Positions 47,825-57,425 of a stretch of 64,000 bases of DNA are shown one piece after another. Below the pieces are notes generated by a model, which saw only the letters and a list, made by a program, of their open reading frames with translations, was not told the DNA's origin and searched no databases. Every line of letters starts with the position of its first letter. Within the stretch, counting starts at the first letter, position 1. Origin of the DNA: Shewanella sp. Isolate11 (GTDB lineage Bacteria; Pseudomonadota; Gammaproteobacteria; Enterobacterales; Shewanellaceae); the NCBI RefSeq assembly GCF_022398315.1, contig NZ_JAKEVF010000004.1:1-64000 (forward strand), in the 5' to 3' direction. Position numbers and translations under genes: made by a program.

Positions 47825-48737
47825 TAAGCCGACAATATTGACCTTAATGGGGCCGACGGCTTCAGGGAAGACAGCTCTGGCTATGGAGTTGGTGGCTAAT
47901 CATCGCTGCGAAATTATCTCGGTTGACTCTGCATTAATCTATCGCGGCATGGATATCGGTAGTGCTAAGCCGACAGCTGAAGAGCTGGCGTTAGCTCCCC
48001 ATCGATTAATCGACATTCGTGATCCAAATGAAAGTTATTCGGCTGCGGATTTTCGCACCGATGCGATTAATGAAATAGAAGCTATTCTTGCGGCGGGAAA
48101 AACGCCCTTGTTAGTGGGCGGTACAATGCTGTATTTCAAGGCATTATTAGAGGGCTTATCTCCTTTACCGGCTGCTGATGAGGCTATTCGTGCCGATATT
48201 GCTCAAGAGGCAGATACCCTTGGTTGGCAAGTTTTGCATCAGCAATTACAGCAAGTTGACCCTGTGTCGGCTGAACGAATTCATCCTAATGATCCGCAGC
48301 GATTGTCGCGCGCATTGGAAGTGTATCGTATCAGTGGTAAGAGCCTTACCGAGCTGACTCAAGTGAAAGCCGAAGCATTACCTTATAATGTAGTCCAATT
48401 TGGTATAGCACCGAAAGATCGTAAATTACTGCATCAGGTGATTGAGCAAAGATTTAAATTGATGCTAAACCAAGGCTTCATTGAAGAGGTACAAGCCCTC
48501 AAGGCACGAGGAGATTTGCATATAGACCTCCCTTCGATGCGATGTGTTGGCTATCGCCAAGTGTGGCAATACCTAGAAGGTGAGTACGACTATGATACTA
48601 TGGTCGAAAAATCTGTAGTTGCTACTAGGCAATTAGCTAAGCGTCAATTAACATGGTTGCGGGGATGGACTGAGCTTAATTGGTTAGAGAGTGGTGATGA
48701 ATCAAATCTAGCTAGACTAATACATTATTGTCGCTAG
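47799..48737 (+). CDS. miaA: tRNA dimethylallyltransferase MiaA
   Basis: 312 residues from the GTG at 47799; a second in-frame GTG at 47811 gives a protein four residues shorter, and the choice is open. Either start overlaps the end of mutL, which implies coupling. MiaA adds the i6A37 group to tRNAs reading UNN codons. P-loop GPTASGKT, the [17 protein letters not shown] substrate segment and [15 protein letters not shown] are all present. Confidence 0.95.
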   Translation: MSKRVTSDNKPTILTLMGPTASGKTALAMELVANHRCEIISVDSALIYRGMDIGSAKPTAEELALAPHRLIDIRDPNESYSAADFRTDAINEIEAILAAGKTPLLVGGTMLYFKALLEGLSPLPAADEAIRADIAQEADTLGWQVLHQQLQQVDPVSAERIHPNDPQRLSRALEVYRISGKSLTELTQVKAEALPYNVVQFGIAPKDRKLLHQVIEQRFKLMLNQGFIEEVQALKARGDLHIDLPSMRCVGYRQVWQYLEGEYDYDTMVEKSVVATRQLAKRQLTWLRGWTELNWLESGDESNLARLIHYCR

Positions 48738-48754
48738 CTAATTTATTCACTCTA

Positions 48755-48801
48755 TATAATACTAAAACCAAACTAAAAAATTGATTGTTGTGTTTGGTTT
48801 T
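48755..48801 (+). promoter_or_regulatory. Promoter -10 and leader hairpin upstream of hfq
   Basis: TATAAT lies at 48755-48760. Just after it, AAAACCAAAC (48764-48773) can pair over 10 bp with GTTTGGTTTT (48792-48801). The hairpin ends about 30 nt before the hfq ATG and could be a miaA terminator, or a leader that affects hfq translation. No good -35 is visible. Confidence 0.45.
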
Positions 48802-48831
48802 ATTTAATTTTAATAAAAAGGAAATTATAAA

Positions 48832-49107
48832 ATGGCAAAGGGGCAATCTTTACAAGACCCATTTTTGAACGCATTACGTCGTGAACGCGTTCCTGTATCT
48901 ATTTACCTCGTTAATGGTATCAAACTTCAAGGACAGGTTGAGTCATTCGATCAGTTTGTTATTTTATTGAAGAACACTGTCAGCCAAATGGTATACAAGC
49001 ATGCCATTTCTACTGTGGTACCGGCGCGTCCATTTAACGTGAGCAATCACCATGCACCAAGTCAAGGAGCAGGTTTTAATACCGCTCAAGACGATAGTGC
49101 TGAATAA
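48832..49107 (+). CDS. hfq: RNA chaperone Hfq
   Basis: 91 residues (E. coli 102; the disordered tail is shorter). The Sm1 motif ([20 protein letters not shown]) and Sm2 motif ([12 protein letters not shown]) are intact, and the N-terminus [20 protein letters not shown] is standard. The hexamer pairs small RNAs with mRNAs. AAGGA lies upstream, and hflX follows at 20 bp. Confidence 0.97.
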   Translation: MAKGQSLQDPFLNALRRERVPVSIYLVNGIKLQGQVESFDQFVILLKNTVSQMVYKHAISTVVPARPFNVSNHHAPSQGAGFNTAQDDSAE

Positions 49108-49127
49108 TTTCCTGAGGAGTTTACTTT

Positions 49128-50429
49128 TTGTTTGATCGCTATGAAGCGGGAGATGCAGCAGTCCTTGTTCATATCGACTTTTCTGATGAAGACAGTAGAG
49201 AAGATATTACTGAACTTCGTTTATTGGTCGAGTCGGCAGGTGCTGAAACCGTTGGTGTGATCACCGGAAGTCGCAGGTCTCCAGATAGAAAGTTTTTTGT
49301 AGGATCGGGAAAAGCAGAAGAGTTAGCGGCATTAGTTGCTGCAACTGAAGCAAGTGTGGTGATTTTCAATCATCCGTTGAGTCCTGCCCAAGAGCGTAAT
49401 CTTGAGCAGATTTGCCAATGCCGCGTGTTAGATCGCACCACGTTGATCCTAGATATTTTTGCCCAGCGTGCGCGTACATATGAAGGCAAGTTACAAGTGG
49501 AGCTAGCGCAATTGCGCCACATGTCGACTCGCCTAATTAGAGGCTGGACCCACCTTGAAAGACAAAAAGGGGGGATCGGTTTACGCGGTCCGGGTGAAAC
49601 TCAGCTCGAAACAGATAGACGTCTATTACGTGGTCGTATTAAGACTATTAATAAGCGTTTGGAAAAAGTTGATAAACAGCGTGAGCAGAGTCGACGTGCG
49701 CGTCAGCGAAGTGAGCTTGCCACCGTTTCTTTGGTGGGATACACCAACGCGGGTAAGTCAACATTATTTAACTCTCTTACGGTGTCAGAGGTTTATGCGG
49801 CAGATCAGTTGTTTGCCACACTTGATCCAACTTTGAGAAAGTTAGAATTAAAAGATGGTCCGGTGATTTTAGCCGATACCGTTGGTTTTATTCGGCATCT
49901 GCCTCACGATCTTGTTGCCGCCTTTAAGGCGACCTTACAAGAGACTCGAGAGGCAGATCTGTTGCTGCATGTTGTCGATTGTGCTGATGACAATATGGGT
50001 GATAATTTTGAGCAAGTTCAGTTGGTGCTCAAAGAAATTGGTGCCGAAGATATTCCACAATTGGTTGTCTGTAATAAGATTGACCTGTTGGAAGAGGTCG
50101 GCCCAAAGATCGATTACGATAGTGATGGGGTTCCAACGCGCGTTTGGGTTTCGGCCCAACAAGGCGAAGGCTTAGAACTCATCGAAGAGGCGATTAACCA
50201 GATTGTTGGTAACGTCATTGTTGAGTTGACCTTACAAATACCAGCAAAGGCTGGACATTATCTTGGTCAGTTTTATCGACTGAATGTGATACAGCAGAAA
50301 GAGTATGACGATTTGGGGAACTGTATCCTATCTGTACGTTTATTAGAGGCCGATTGGCATCGATTAACGAAGCAGAGCCAAGGAGAGTTAGAAACCTTTA
50401 TTGTTGAAAAAGCAGCAGTAGAGCTTTAG
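49128..50429 (+). CDS. hflX: Ribosome-splitting GTPase HflX
   Basis: 433 residues. It rescues stalled ribosomes under heat stress. The N-terminal HflX domain and glycine-rich LERQKGGIGLRGPGETQLE segment precede the G domain: GYTNAGKSTLFN, DTVGFIRHLP and NKIDLLEE. The start is TTG at 49128 with GAGGAG 8 nt upstream; no ATG is near. Confidence 0.95.
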   Translation: MFDRYEAGDAAVLVHIDFSDEDSREDITELRLLVESAGAETVGVITGSRRSPDRKFFVGSGKAEELAALVAATEASVVIFNHPLSPAQERNLEQICQCRVLDRTTLILDIFAQRARTYEGKLQVELAQLRHMSTRLIRGWTHLERQKGGIGLRGPGETQLETDRRLLRGRIKTINKRLEKVDKQREQSRRARQRSELATVSLVGYTNAGKSTLFNSLTVSEVYAADQLFATLDPTLRKLELKDGPVILADTVGFIRHLPHDLVAAFKATLQETREADLLLHVVDCADDNMGDNFEQVQLVLKEIGAEDIPQLVVCNKIDLLEEVGPKIDYDSDGVPTRVWVSAQQGEGLELIEEAINQIVGNVIVELTLQIPAKAGHYLGQFYRLNVIQQKEYDDLGNCILSVRLLEADWHRLTKQSQGELETFIVEKAAVEL

Positions 50430-50465
50430 TAACCTCGTTTAATTCATACACCTATGGAGTGCTAA

Positions 50466-51608
50466 ATGGCTTGGAACGAGCCCGGTAACAAGGGGCAAGA
50501 CCCTTGGGGAAACAAAAATGGCAATGACAAAGGGCCACCAGATCTAGACGAAGTGTTTAAGAATATTTCTAAGCGCTTTGGCGGAAAAGGTTCTGGCGGC
50601 GGATTCAGTGCATTAGGATTCGTTATTGTCTTAGGTATCGCCGTCGTGGTGTGGGGGCTTTCGGGTTTTTACACCATCAAAGAAGCTGAAAAAGGCGTGG
50701 CATTACGTTTTGGTCAATATATTGGTCAAGTGGAGCCTGGCTTACAGTGGAAAGCAACTTTTATCGATGATGTACATGCGGTAAACGTCAGTAATGTTCG
50801 TTCAATCCCTGCATCGGGTAGTATGCTGACCGCAGACGAAAACGTCGTATTGGTCGAGCTTGACGTGCAATATATTGTGGTTGATCCGTATCGTTATCTG
50901 TTCAGTGCAGTTGACGCTAACTCAAGTTTACGTGAGGCCACTGATAGTGCACTGCGTTATGTTGTGGGTCATAACAAGATGGATGACATCCTGACCACAG
51001 GTCGTGATCAGATCCGTCGTGATACTTGGGATGAAGTCAATCGCATTATTGCACCTTACAATTTAGGGATTGAGATCCGTGATGTTAACTTCTTGCCTGC
51101 GCGTCCACCTGAAGAGGTGAAAGATGCCTTTGATGACGCTATTGCAGCACAAGAAGATGAACAGCGTTTTATTCGTGAAGCTGAAGCTTATTCTCGTGAG
51201 ATTGAGCCTAAGGCCCGTGGTACTGTACAACGTATGGAGCAGCAGGCTAACGCCTATAAAGAGCGTGAAATCTTAGAAGCCCGTGGTAAAGTCGCTCGTT
51301 TTGAGAAGCTGTTACCTGAATACAAAGCGGCACCAGAAGTAACACGTAACCGTCTTTATATTGATGCTATGTCTAAAGTTTACTCTGGCGCAAACAAGGT
51401 TTTGGTCGATGCTAAGAGCAACGGCAACATGATGTATCTTCCTCTGGATAAGTTGATGGATAAGAGTAAGACCATTCAACAACCTAAGGCTGCAACGACG
51501 ACAGACTCTTCGGCGGATAGTTCAGTGAATAGCGTGGTTAATAGCATGCGTATTCCACTCGATGGTCGTCCGAGTCGTAGCGATAATACTCGTCAGGGGA
51601 GAAACTAA
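50466..51608 (+). CDS. hflK: FtsH modulator HflK
   Basis: A 380-residue SPFH-domain protein. A Gly-rich acidic N-terminus and one transmembrane helix (ALGFVIVLGIAVVVWGLSGF, about 50-70) precede the SPFH domain and a long coiled coil. It forms the HflKC cage around FtsH and limits its proteolysis. hflC follows after 2 bp. Confidence 0.95.
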   Translation: MAWNEPGNKGQDPWGNKNGNDKGPPDLDEVFKNISKRFGGKGSGGGFSALGFVIVLGIAVVVWGLSGFYTIKEAEKGVALRFGQYIGQVEPGLQWKATFIDDVHAVNVSNVRSIPASGSMLTADENVVLVELDVQYIVVDPYRYLFSAVDANSSLREATDSALRYVVGHNKMDDILTTGRDQIRRDTWDEVNRIIAPYNLGIEIRDVNFLPARPPEEVKDAFDDAIAAQEDEQRFIREAEAYSREIEPKARGTVQRMEQQANAYKEREILEARGKVARFEKLLPEYKAAPEVTRNRLYIDAMSKVYSGANKVLVDAKSNGNMMYLPLDKLMDKSKTIQQPKAATTTDSSADSSVNSVVNSMRIPLDGRPSRSDNTRQGRN

Positions 51609-51610
51609 TC

Positions 51611-52489
51611 ATGGGTAGATTAACCGTCATTATTGTGGCTATCTTGATTGCTGTAGGTTTGTCCTCGCTGTTGGTGGTCAATGAAGGTGAGCGTGCTATT
51701 GTGTCTCGCTTTGGTAAAATCTTGAAAGACGATGGCGTAACGCGGATATATGAGCCGGGCTTACACATTAAATTACCATTGATCGACAAGATTAAGTTAC
51801 TCGACTCACGTATCCAGACGATGGATGGTGCCGCAGATCGTTTTGTGACTTCAGAGAAGAAAGACTTAATGGTCGATTCTTATGTGAAGTGGCGCATCTT
51901 CGATCATGAGAAATATTATCTGGCAACTAACGGTGGTAACAAGGTTCAAGCTGAATCGCTACTTCAACGTAAGATCAACAACGATTTACGTACTGAATTT
52001 GGTCGCCGTACCATTAAAGATATTGTTTCTGGTAGTCGTGATGAGTTACAGCAAGATGCATTAAAGAATGCCTCTGAAAGTGCCAAAGACCTAGGTATCG
52101 AAGTGGTTGATGTTCGTGTTAAGCAAATTAATTTACCTGCTAACGTGAGCTCAAGTATTTATCAACGTATGCGCGCTGAGCGTACCGCGGTAGCAAAAGA
52201 GCATCGTGCACAGGGTAAAGAGCAATCTGAGATCATTCGTGCTAAGACTGATGCAAGCGTAGAAATTCAAATCGCCGAAGCGGAGCGTAAAGCGTTATCG
52301 GTTCGTGGTGACGGTGATGCTATCGCCGCGAAAATCTATGCTGATGCTTACAACAAAGATCCAGAGTTTTATTCGTTTTTACGCAGCTTAGAAGCTTACA
52401 ACGCAAGTTTTGAAGGGGGCTCTAATGTTATGGTGCTAGAGCCTGACAGTGACTTCTTCAAATATATGAAGCATTCTAGCGGTAAATAA
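51611..52489 (+). CDS. hflC: FtsH modulator HflC
   Basis: 292 residues. An N-terminal transmembrane helix (LTVIIVAILIAVGLSSLLVV) is followed by an SPFH domain (VNEGERAIVSRFGKIL) and a coiled coil with IRAKTDASVEIQIAEAERKA. It is the partner of HflK and translationally linked to it. A terminator follows at 52502. Confidence 0.95.
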   Translation: MGRLTVIIVAILIAVGLSSLLVVNEGERAIVSRFGKILKDDGVTRIYEPGLHIKLPLIDKIKLLDSRIQTMDGAADRFVTSEKKDLMVDSYVKWRIFDHEKYYLATNGGNKVQAESLLQRKINNDLRTEFGRRTIKDIVSGSRDELQQDALKNASESAKDLGIEVVDVRVKQINLPANVSSSIYQRMRAERTAVAKEHRAQGKEQSEIIRAKTDASVEIQIAEAERKALSVRGDGDAIAAKIYADAYNKDPEFYSFLRSLEAYNASFEGGSNVMVLEPDSDFFKYMKHSSGK

Positions 52490-52501
52490 CTGCTAAACAT
52501 G

Positions 52502-52530
52502 AAAAAAGCCCGACTAGTTCGGGCTTTTTT
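52502..52530 (+). terminator. Terminator of the nnr-hflC cluster
   Basis: A-run, GCCCGA, a short loop around CTAGT, TCGGGC, T-run. Strong intrinsic terminator. Confidence 0.9.
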
Positions 52531-52712
52531 GTATTTGAGATATGCAAGTTACTAATTTAGTTAAACTTGTTTTTAACTGATTTCTATTCTTATTTATAAA
52601 ATCAATCGATATTTCGGCCTTTCTCCTTACTAATAATGCACTTGAGTGCTGAATTTGCTGACATAGTTAACTTTGTTCCTTGTTTTACTATGATCTGGTT
52701 CTAATTTTTGGC

Positions 52713-52718
52713 TATAAT
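52713..52718 (+). promoter_or_regulatory. Predicted -10 box of petABC
   Basis: TATAAT at 52713-52718, about 95 bp before the petA ATG, with a GC-rich stretch (GAGCCCCGCCTC) just after it. I see no convincing -35. The rest of the 323-bp gap 52490-52812 holds the upstream terminator and AT-rich sequence only. Confidence 0.4.
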
Positions 52719-52812
52719 GAGCCCCGCCTCAAATTTGATTTTTGCGCTTTGGGGTGTAACCCCATAAAAATTTTTTAAAACAAAAATTCCAACACTCTCT
52801 GGAGATAAGTGG

Positions 52813-53403
52813 ATGAGCAATGCGCCAGTCGATACCGGACGTCGCAGATTTCTGACCGCAGCCACCGCCGTAGTAGGTGGTGCTGGTGCCGTCGCTGTGG
52901 CGGTCCCGTTTATAAAGTCATGGAATCCGAGTGCCAAAGCGAAAGCTGCAGGTGCACCGGTTGAAGTAAATATTAGTAAAGTAGAGCCGGGTCAATTGAT
53001 CCGCGTTGAGTGGCGTGGAAAGCCTGTATGGGTTGTCCGTCGCACAGAAGCGATTTTGGAAGGTCTTGCTACGCATGACGATAAATTACGAGATCCAGCT
53101 TCTACAGAAGAACAGCAACCTGCTTATGCGCAGAATGCGGTTCGCTCAATTAAGCCTGAGTATTTTATCGCTGTAGGTCTTTGTACCCACCTTGGTTGTT
53201 CTCCAACGTATCTGCCTGATACTTTCGGAGAGCAAGTTGAAGGTGTTGCCTCTGGTTTCTTCTGCCCATGTCACGGTTCTAAATTTGACATGGCCGGTCG
53301 TGTATTCCAAGGCGTACCAGCTCCATTGAATCTTGTCGTTCCACCTCATCAATATATCGATGATGGTCATGTGATCATCGGTGTCGACCAAGGGGCTGCG
53401 TAA
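52813..53403 (+). CDS. petA: Cytochrome bc1 complex Rieske iron-sulfur subunit
   Basis: 196 residues. An N-terminal Tat-type anchor (RRRFLTAATAVVGGAGAVA) is followed by the Rieske fold. The cluster ligands are C124 and H126 in CTHLGC, and C151 and H154 in CPCHGS, with C129/C153 forming the disulfide. The ubiquinol:cytochrome c reductase passes electrons from quinol to cytochrome c1. GGAGA lies upstream. Its TAA overlaps the petB ATG by one base. Confidence 0.97.
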   Translation: MSNAPVDTGRRRFLTAATAVVGGAGAVAVAVPFIKSWNPSAKAKAAGAPVEVNISKVEPGQLIRVEWRGKPVWVVRRTEAILEGLATHDDKLRDPASTEEQQPAYAQNAVRSIKPEYFIAVGLCTHLGCSPTYLPDTFGEQVEGVASGFFCPCHGSKFDMAGRVFQGVPAPLNLVVPPHQYIDDGHVIIGVDQGAA

Positions 53404-54617
53404 TGGTTAAGAATATTATTGATTGGATTGATGCACGCATCCCAATGACGGCGACCTACAACCGTCATGTTGGTCAATATGCAACGCCATCAAACTTTAA
53501 CTTTTGGTACTTCTTTGGCTCACTAGCCATGCTAGTGCTTGTTAACCAGTTACTTACAGGTATTTGGTTGACCATGAATTACGTGCCAACAGCAGAGGGC
53601 GCTTTTGCTTCTGTTGAATATATTATGCGTGATGTGGAATACGGTTGGTTGCTACGTTATATGCACTCAACAGGCGCATCGGCATTCTTCGTGGTGATAT
53701 ATCTGCACATGTTCCGTGGTCTTATCTACGGCTCATACCAGAAGCCTAGAGAATTACTCTGGCTATTCGGTATGCTGATTTTCTTAGTGTTGATGGCTGA
53801 AGCCTTTATGGGTTATCTACTGCCTTGGGGACAAATGTCTTACTGGGGCGCTCAGGTAATTATCTCGCTATTTGGCGCGATTCCTGTGATTGGTGATGAC
53901 CTGACACTTTGGATCCGTGGTGACTTCGTTGTATCGGGTGCGACCCTAAACCGCTTCTTTGCATTGCATGTTATTGCATTGCCATTAGTGTTGGTTGTGT
54001 TGGTATTCCTACACTTGATTGCACTGCATGAAGTGGGTTCAAACAACCCAGACGGTATCGAAATCAAGAAGAACAAAGATGAGAATGGCTGGCCAAAAGA
54101 TGGTATCCCATTCCACCCGTACTACACAGTTAAAGATATCATGGGCGTTGCTGGCTTCCTGATTGTCTTCTGTTATGTGCTGTTCTTTATGCCTGAAGGC
54201 GGTGGATACTTCCTAGAGAAGCCAAACTTCGAAGCGGCTAACCCGATGAAGACGCCTGAACATATTGCGCCAGTTTGGTACTTCACACCATTCTACGCCA
54301 TCTTGCGTGCTATTCCTGACAAGCTGTTAGGTGTCGTCGGCATGGGCTTAGCGATTGCTGTGTTGTTCGTACTTCCATGGTTAGATCGTTGTAATGTTAA
54401 GTCTATCCGTTACCGTAGCATGATCCACAAACTGAATATCAGTCAGTTTGCTGTATCGTTCGTGGTACTAGGTTACTTGGGTGCAGTTCCTGCTACACCG
54501 ACGTTAACCATCGCGGCACGTATCTTTACTCTGACCTACTTCGGTTTCTTCCTTGCGCTATGGATTTACAGCAAGAATGAGAAAACTAAGCCTGTACCAG
54601 AGAGGTTGACTCACTAA
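53403..54617 (+). CDS. petB: Cytochrome b subunit of the bc1 complex
   Basis: A 404-residue full-length mitochondrial-type cytochrome b with eight helices. Heme ligand His pairs lie in the YMHSTGASAFFVVIYLHMF and FFALHVIALPLVLVV/FLHLIALHE helices. The Qo motif is P290-V-W-Y, not the PEWY of mitochondria and alphaproteobacteria. One-base stop/start overlaps join it to petA and petC. Confidence 0.97.
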   Translation: MVKNIIDWIDARIPMTATYNRHVGQYATPSNFNFWYFFGSLAMLVLVNQLLTGIWLTMNYVPTAEGAFASVEYIMRDVEYGWLLRYMHSTGASAFFVVIYLHMFRGLIYGSYQKPRELLWLFGMLIFLVLMAEAFMGYLLPWGQMSYWGAQVIISLFGAIPVIGDDLTLWIRGDFVVSGATLNRFFALHVIALPLVLVVLVFLHLIALHEVGSNNPDGIEIKKNKDENGWPKDGIPFHPYYTVKDIMGVAGFLIVFCYVLFFMPEGGGYFLEKPNFEAANPMKTPEHIAPVWYFTPFYAILRAIPDKLLGVVGMGLAIAVLFVLPWLDRCNVKSIRYRSMIHKLNISQFAVSFVVLGYLGAVPATPTLTIAARIFTLTYFGFFLALWIYSKNEKTKPVPERLTH

Positions 54618-55318
54618 TGAAAAAATTATTGATTGCATTAGTTACATTAGTACCAACGCTTGCTTTTGCGGCGGGTGGAGCACATGTACATTTAGAAAGT
54701 GCTAACGTCGACCTACATGACAAAGAGTCTCTAGAGCGCGGTTTGGCATCATTCCAGCAGTATTGTTCTGGTTGTCATAGCACCCAATACCAGCGTTATA
54801 ACCGAGTGGCCGAAGATTTAGGCATCTCAATCGATGATATGCGTAACAAGTATATGTTCATCGAAGGCGCTAAAGTGGGTGACTTGATGGAGAACTCTAT
54901 CTCTGAAGTTGATGCAGCCAAGTGGTTCGGCGCGGCGCCACCAGATTTAACTCTGGTTGCTCGTGTTCGCGGTGAAGATTGGATATACACATACCTAAAG
55001 AGCTTCTATAAAGATGATAGCCGTCCTTTTGGTGTGAACAACACAGTATTCCCATCTGTAGCAATGCCACACGTGCTTCAAGAGTTACAAGGCCTGTCGG
55101 TTAAGCAAGACGATGGCAGCTTTGTAACCACAGGCGGCAAGCTATCTGCTGAAGAGTATGATCAAGTGGTTCGTGACATTACAGGCTTCCTCGTTTATTC
55201 GGGTGATCCTGTCAAACTTGAGCGTGAAAGCTTAGGTTGGTGGGTCTTGGGCTTCCTGTTTATTTTCTTCGTTGTGGCTTATCTGCTGAAGAAAGAATAC
55301 TGGAAAGATGTACACTAA
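54617..55318 (+). CDS. petC: Cytochrome c1 of the bc1 complex
   Basis: 233 residues. A signal peptide (KKLLIALVTLVPTLAFAA) leads to a periplasmic heme domain with C50-S-G-C53-H54. A C-terminal transmembrane anchor (WWVLGFLFIFFVVAYLL) holds it in the inner membrane. It completes the petABC operon. The distal heme ligand Met is probably in FPSVAMPHVL. Confidence 0.96.
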   Translation: MKKLLIALVTLVPTLAFAAGGAHVHLESANVDLHDKESLERGLASFQQYCSGCHSTQYQRYNRVAEDLGISIDDMRNKYMFIEGAKVGDLMENSISEVDAAKWFGAAPPDLTLVARVRGEDWIYTYLKSFYKDDSRPFGVNNTVFPSVAMPHVLQELQGLSVKQDDGSFVTTGGKLSAEEYDQVVRDITGFLVYSGDPVKLERESLGWWVLGFLFIFFVVAYLLKKEYWKDVH

Positions 55319-55358
55319 CCCCCAATAAAGGTTAGAATGTATTATCCGCATATTCTAA

Positions 55359-55386
55359 ACGGGGGGCTTTGCCCCTCGTTTGTTTT
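55359..55386 (+). terminator. Terminator of petABC
   Basis: ACGGGGGGC pairs with GCCCCTCGT (one G-U) around TTT at 55359-55379, followed by TTGTTTTT. A second weak hairpin, GTTAGAAT/ATTCTAAAC, precedes it. Confidence 0.8.
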
Positions 55387-55424
55387 TGCTTTTTTAGCTT
55401 TTGATTTAATTTTGGAGGGTATCA

Positions 55425-56054
55425 ATGGCTGTTGCTGCCAATAAACGCTCAATCATGACCCTGTTTTCAGGCGCTGACGATCTCTATAGCCATCAAGTAC
55501 GTATTGTCTTGGCGGAAAAAGGCGTCACTGTCGATGTTTTGCAGGTTGACCCTAGTGAGATGCCTGAAGATCTTATTGAGCTAAATCCATATAATACAGT
55601 TCCAACACTTGTTGACCGTGAATTGGTGCTTTATAACTCACGCATCATTATGGAATATCTGGACGAGCGTTTTCCTCATCCACCTCTGATGCCTGTGTAT
55701 CCTGTATCTCGTGGTCAGACTCGTTTGATGATGCACCGTATTGAAAATGATTGGTACACATTAGTGGATCGTATTCGTCATGGTGACCGTGCTGATGCGG
55801 CTCGTAAAGAGTTACAAGAAAGCTTGACCGCAATCGCGCCCATCTTCAATGAAATGCCATATTTTATGGCTGAAGAGTTCGGTTTAGCCGATTGCTACTT
55901 AGGTCCATTATTATGGCGTTTGCCTGTACTGGGTATCGAACTCGATAGCCGTACCGCCAAAGAAGTGAAAGCTTATATGACACGTATCTTCGATCGTGAA
56001 TCATTTAAAGCGTCGCTTACAGAGGCCGAGCGCGAAATGCGCATGGGTATCTAA
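55425..56054 (+). CDS. sspA: Stringent starvation protein A
   Basis: A 209-residue glutathione-S-transferase-fold protein that binds RNA polymerase and acts as a transcription factor in starvation and acid stress. The N-terminal thioredoxin-like part (TLFSGADDLYSHQVRIVLAE, then PYNTVPTLVDRELVLY) and the C-terminal helical part match E. coli SspA (212 aa). GGAGG lies upstream. The stop overlaps the sspB start by one base. Confidence 0.95.
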   Translation: MAVAANKRSIMTLFSGADDLYSHQVRIVLAEKGVTVDVLQVDPSEMPEDLIELNPYNTVPTLVDRELVLYNSRIIMEYLDERFPHPPLMPVYPVSRGQTRLMMHRIENDWYTLVDRIRHGDRADAARKELQESLTAIAPIFNEMPYFMAEEFGLADCYLGPLLWRLPVLGIELDSRTAKEVKAYMTRIFDRESFKASLTEAEREMRMGI

Positions 56055-56503
56055 TGAAACCGATGACACCTAATCGTCCCTATTTGTTGCAAGCCTATTA
56101 TGATTGGCTAATGGACAATGAGCTGACCCCCCATGTGGTGGTGGATGCTTATGTTCCAGGTACTCAAGTGCCACAGCAATATGTCAAAGATGGACAGATT
56201 GTGTTGAACATTACTTCTAGTGCAGTAGGTAATCTTCAAATTGGTCATGACTTTATTGAGTTTAATGCCCGTTTTGGTGGCGTTCCTCAACAAGTTGTTT
56301 TACCTATGGCGGCGATTGTTGCTATCTATGCCCGTGAAAATGGTGCTGGTACGGTTTTCGATCAGGAAGAAGCTTATGAGGTTGAACCCGAAGAAGCTGG
56401 CCTGAGCGTTGTCGAAGAGCCTAGTATTGAAGAATCAACAGAATCTAAGTCAAAACAGGATGATAAGCCTAAGCGTCGTGGTCATTTGACCGTGGTTAAG
56501 TAG
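56054..56503 (+). CDS. sspB: ClpXP adaptor SspB
   Basis: 149 residues (E. coli 165). The folded domain (about 1-110; NRPYLLQAYYDWLMDNELTP, VLPMAAIVAIYARENG) binds ssrA tags. A flexible acidic linker ends in the ClpX-binding tail KRRGHLTVVK. It delivers tmRNA-tagged proteins to ClpXP. It is coupled to sspA. Confidence 0.95.
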   Translation: MKPMTPNRPYLLQAYYDWLMDNELTPHVVVDAYVPGTQVPQQYVKDGQIVLNITSSAVGNLQIGHDFIEFNARFGGVPQQVVLPMAAIVAIYARENGAGTVFDQEEAYEVEPEEAGLSVVEEPSIEESTESKSKQDDKPKRRGHLTVVK

Positions 56504-56525
56504 CTTATTTAGTTGTTGAAAAAAG

Positions 56526-56549
56526 CCAGTCTTAGACTGGTTTTTTTTT
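56526..56549 (+). terminator. Terminator of sspAB
   Basis: CCAGTC (56526-56531), loop TTA, GACTGG (56535-56540), followed by nine T. Confidence 0.9.
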
Positions 56550-56693
56550 GCCACTATTTTGTAGCAGATTGAGACGGTTTGGCTTGAATATCATAACCTC
56601 AAGCCTCCGCCAAGTAGATGAATCCTGCTGCACTCTGTGTTAGCATCTGCGCCACAAAATTAACCCGTTCTTATTTAGGTCTGTTACACGCAT

Positions 56694-57269
56694 ATGATCT
56701 TGATGATCGACAATTATGATTCTTTTACCTTCAATCTGGTTCAGTATTTTCAGCAGCTGGGCCAGGAGGTCGTAGTAAAACGTAATGATGCGGTTACGCT
56801 GGAGCAGATTGAAGCTTTGGCGCCGGACTTATTGGTGATCTCACCTGGTCCGTGTTCGCCTACTGAGGCGGGAGTTTCGCTGCAGGCGATTCGTCATTTT
56901 GCTGGCAAGCTGCCGATTCTGGGGGTTTGTTTGGGGCATCAAGCTATTGCACAAGTTTTTGGTGCCAAAGTTGTTCGTGCCAAGCGTGTGATGCATGGTA
57001 AAACCAGTCAAATTCAACACAAGCAGCAAGGCTTGTTTGCCGGATTAAATCTGCCATTAACGGTGACGCGTTATCATTCCTTGCTAGTAGAGCAAGTGCC
57101 GCAGGGTTTTGAGCTCGATGCTTGGTTTGACGATCCTATTCATGGCCATGAAATTATGGCCATGCATCATAAGAGCTTGCCTATCTATGGGGTACAGTTT
57201 CACCCTGAATCCATATTGACCGAGCAAGGTCTGTCGCTGCTGAAAAATTTCGTCGATTTCGCTGTATAA
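56694..57269 (+). CDS. pabA: Aminodeoxychorismate/anthranilate synthase glutamine amidotransferase subunit
   Basis: 191 residues of a class I glutamine amidotransferase. The nucleophile is C79 in [13 protein letters not shown], and the His/Glu pair lies in VQFHPESIL near residues 170-174. The [19 protein letters not shown] start is typical of PabA/TrpG. It releases ammonia for PabB in folate synthesis. No trpE is adjacent, so PabA is preferred; it may serve both complexes. Confidence 0.92.
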   Translation: MILMIDNYDSFTFNLVQYFQQLGQEVVVKRNDAVTLEQIEALAPDLLVISPGPCSPTEAGVSLQAIRHFAGKLPILGVCLGHQAIAQVFGAKVVRAKRVMHGKTSQIQHKQQGLFAGLNLPLTVTRYHSLLVEQVPQGFELDAWFDDPIHGHEIMAMHHKSLPIYGVQFHPESILTEQGLSLLKNFVDFAV

Positions 57270-57425
57270 CACGTCCAGCCAAACTATCCGCTCAATCTGT
57301 TTTCAATCTGTTACATGATTTATGCTTAATCATTCCCCGATCTCCAGTCTATTTATGGTATAAAAGGCGGCAAAAGAATGACCTTGCGGCGAAGGCCTGC
57401 GGGGTAATAACTATAAGGAAGAAAG

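Noticed and set aside
52500-52556. 18-codon frame starting in the hflC terminator
   Set aside because: It consists mostly of the terminator hairpin and has no ribosome-binding site.
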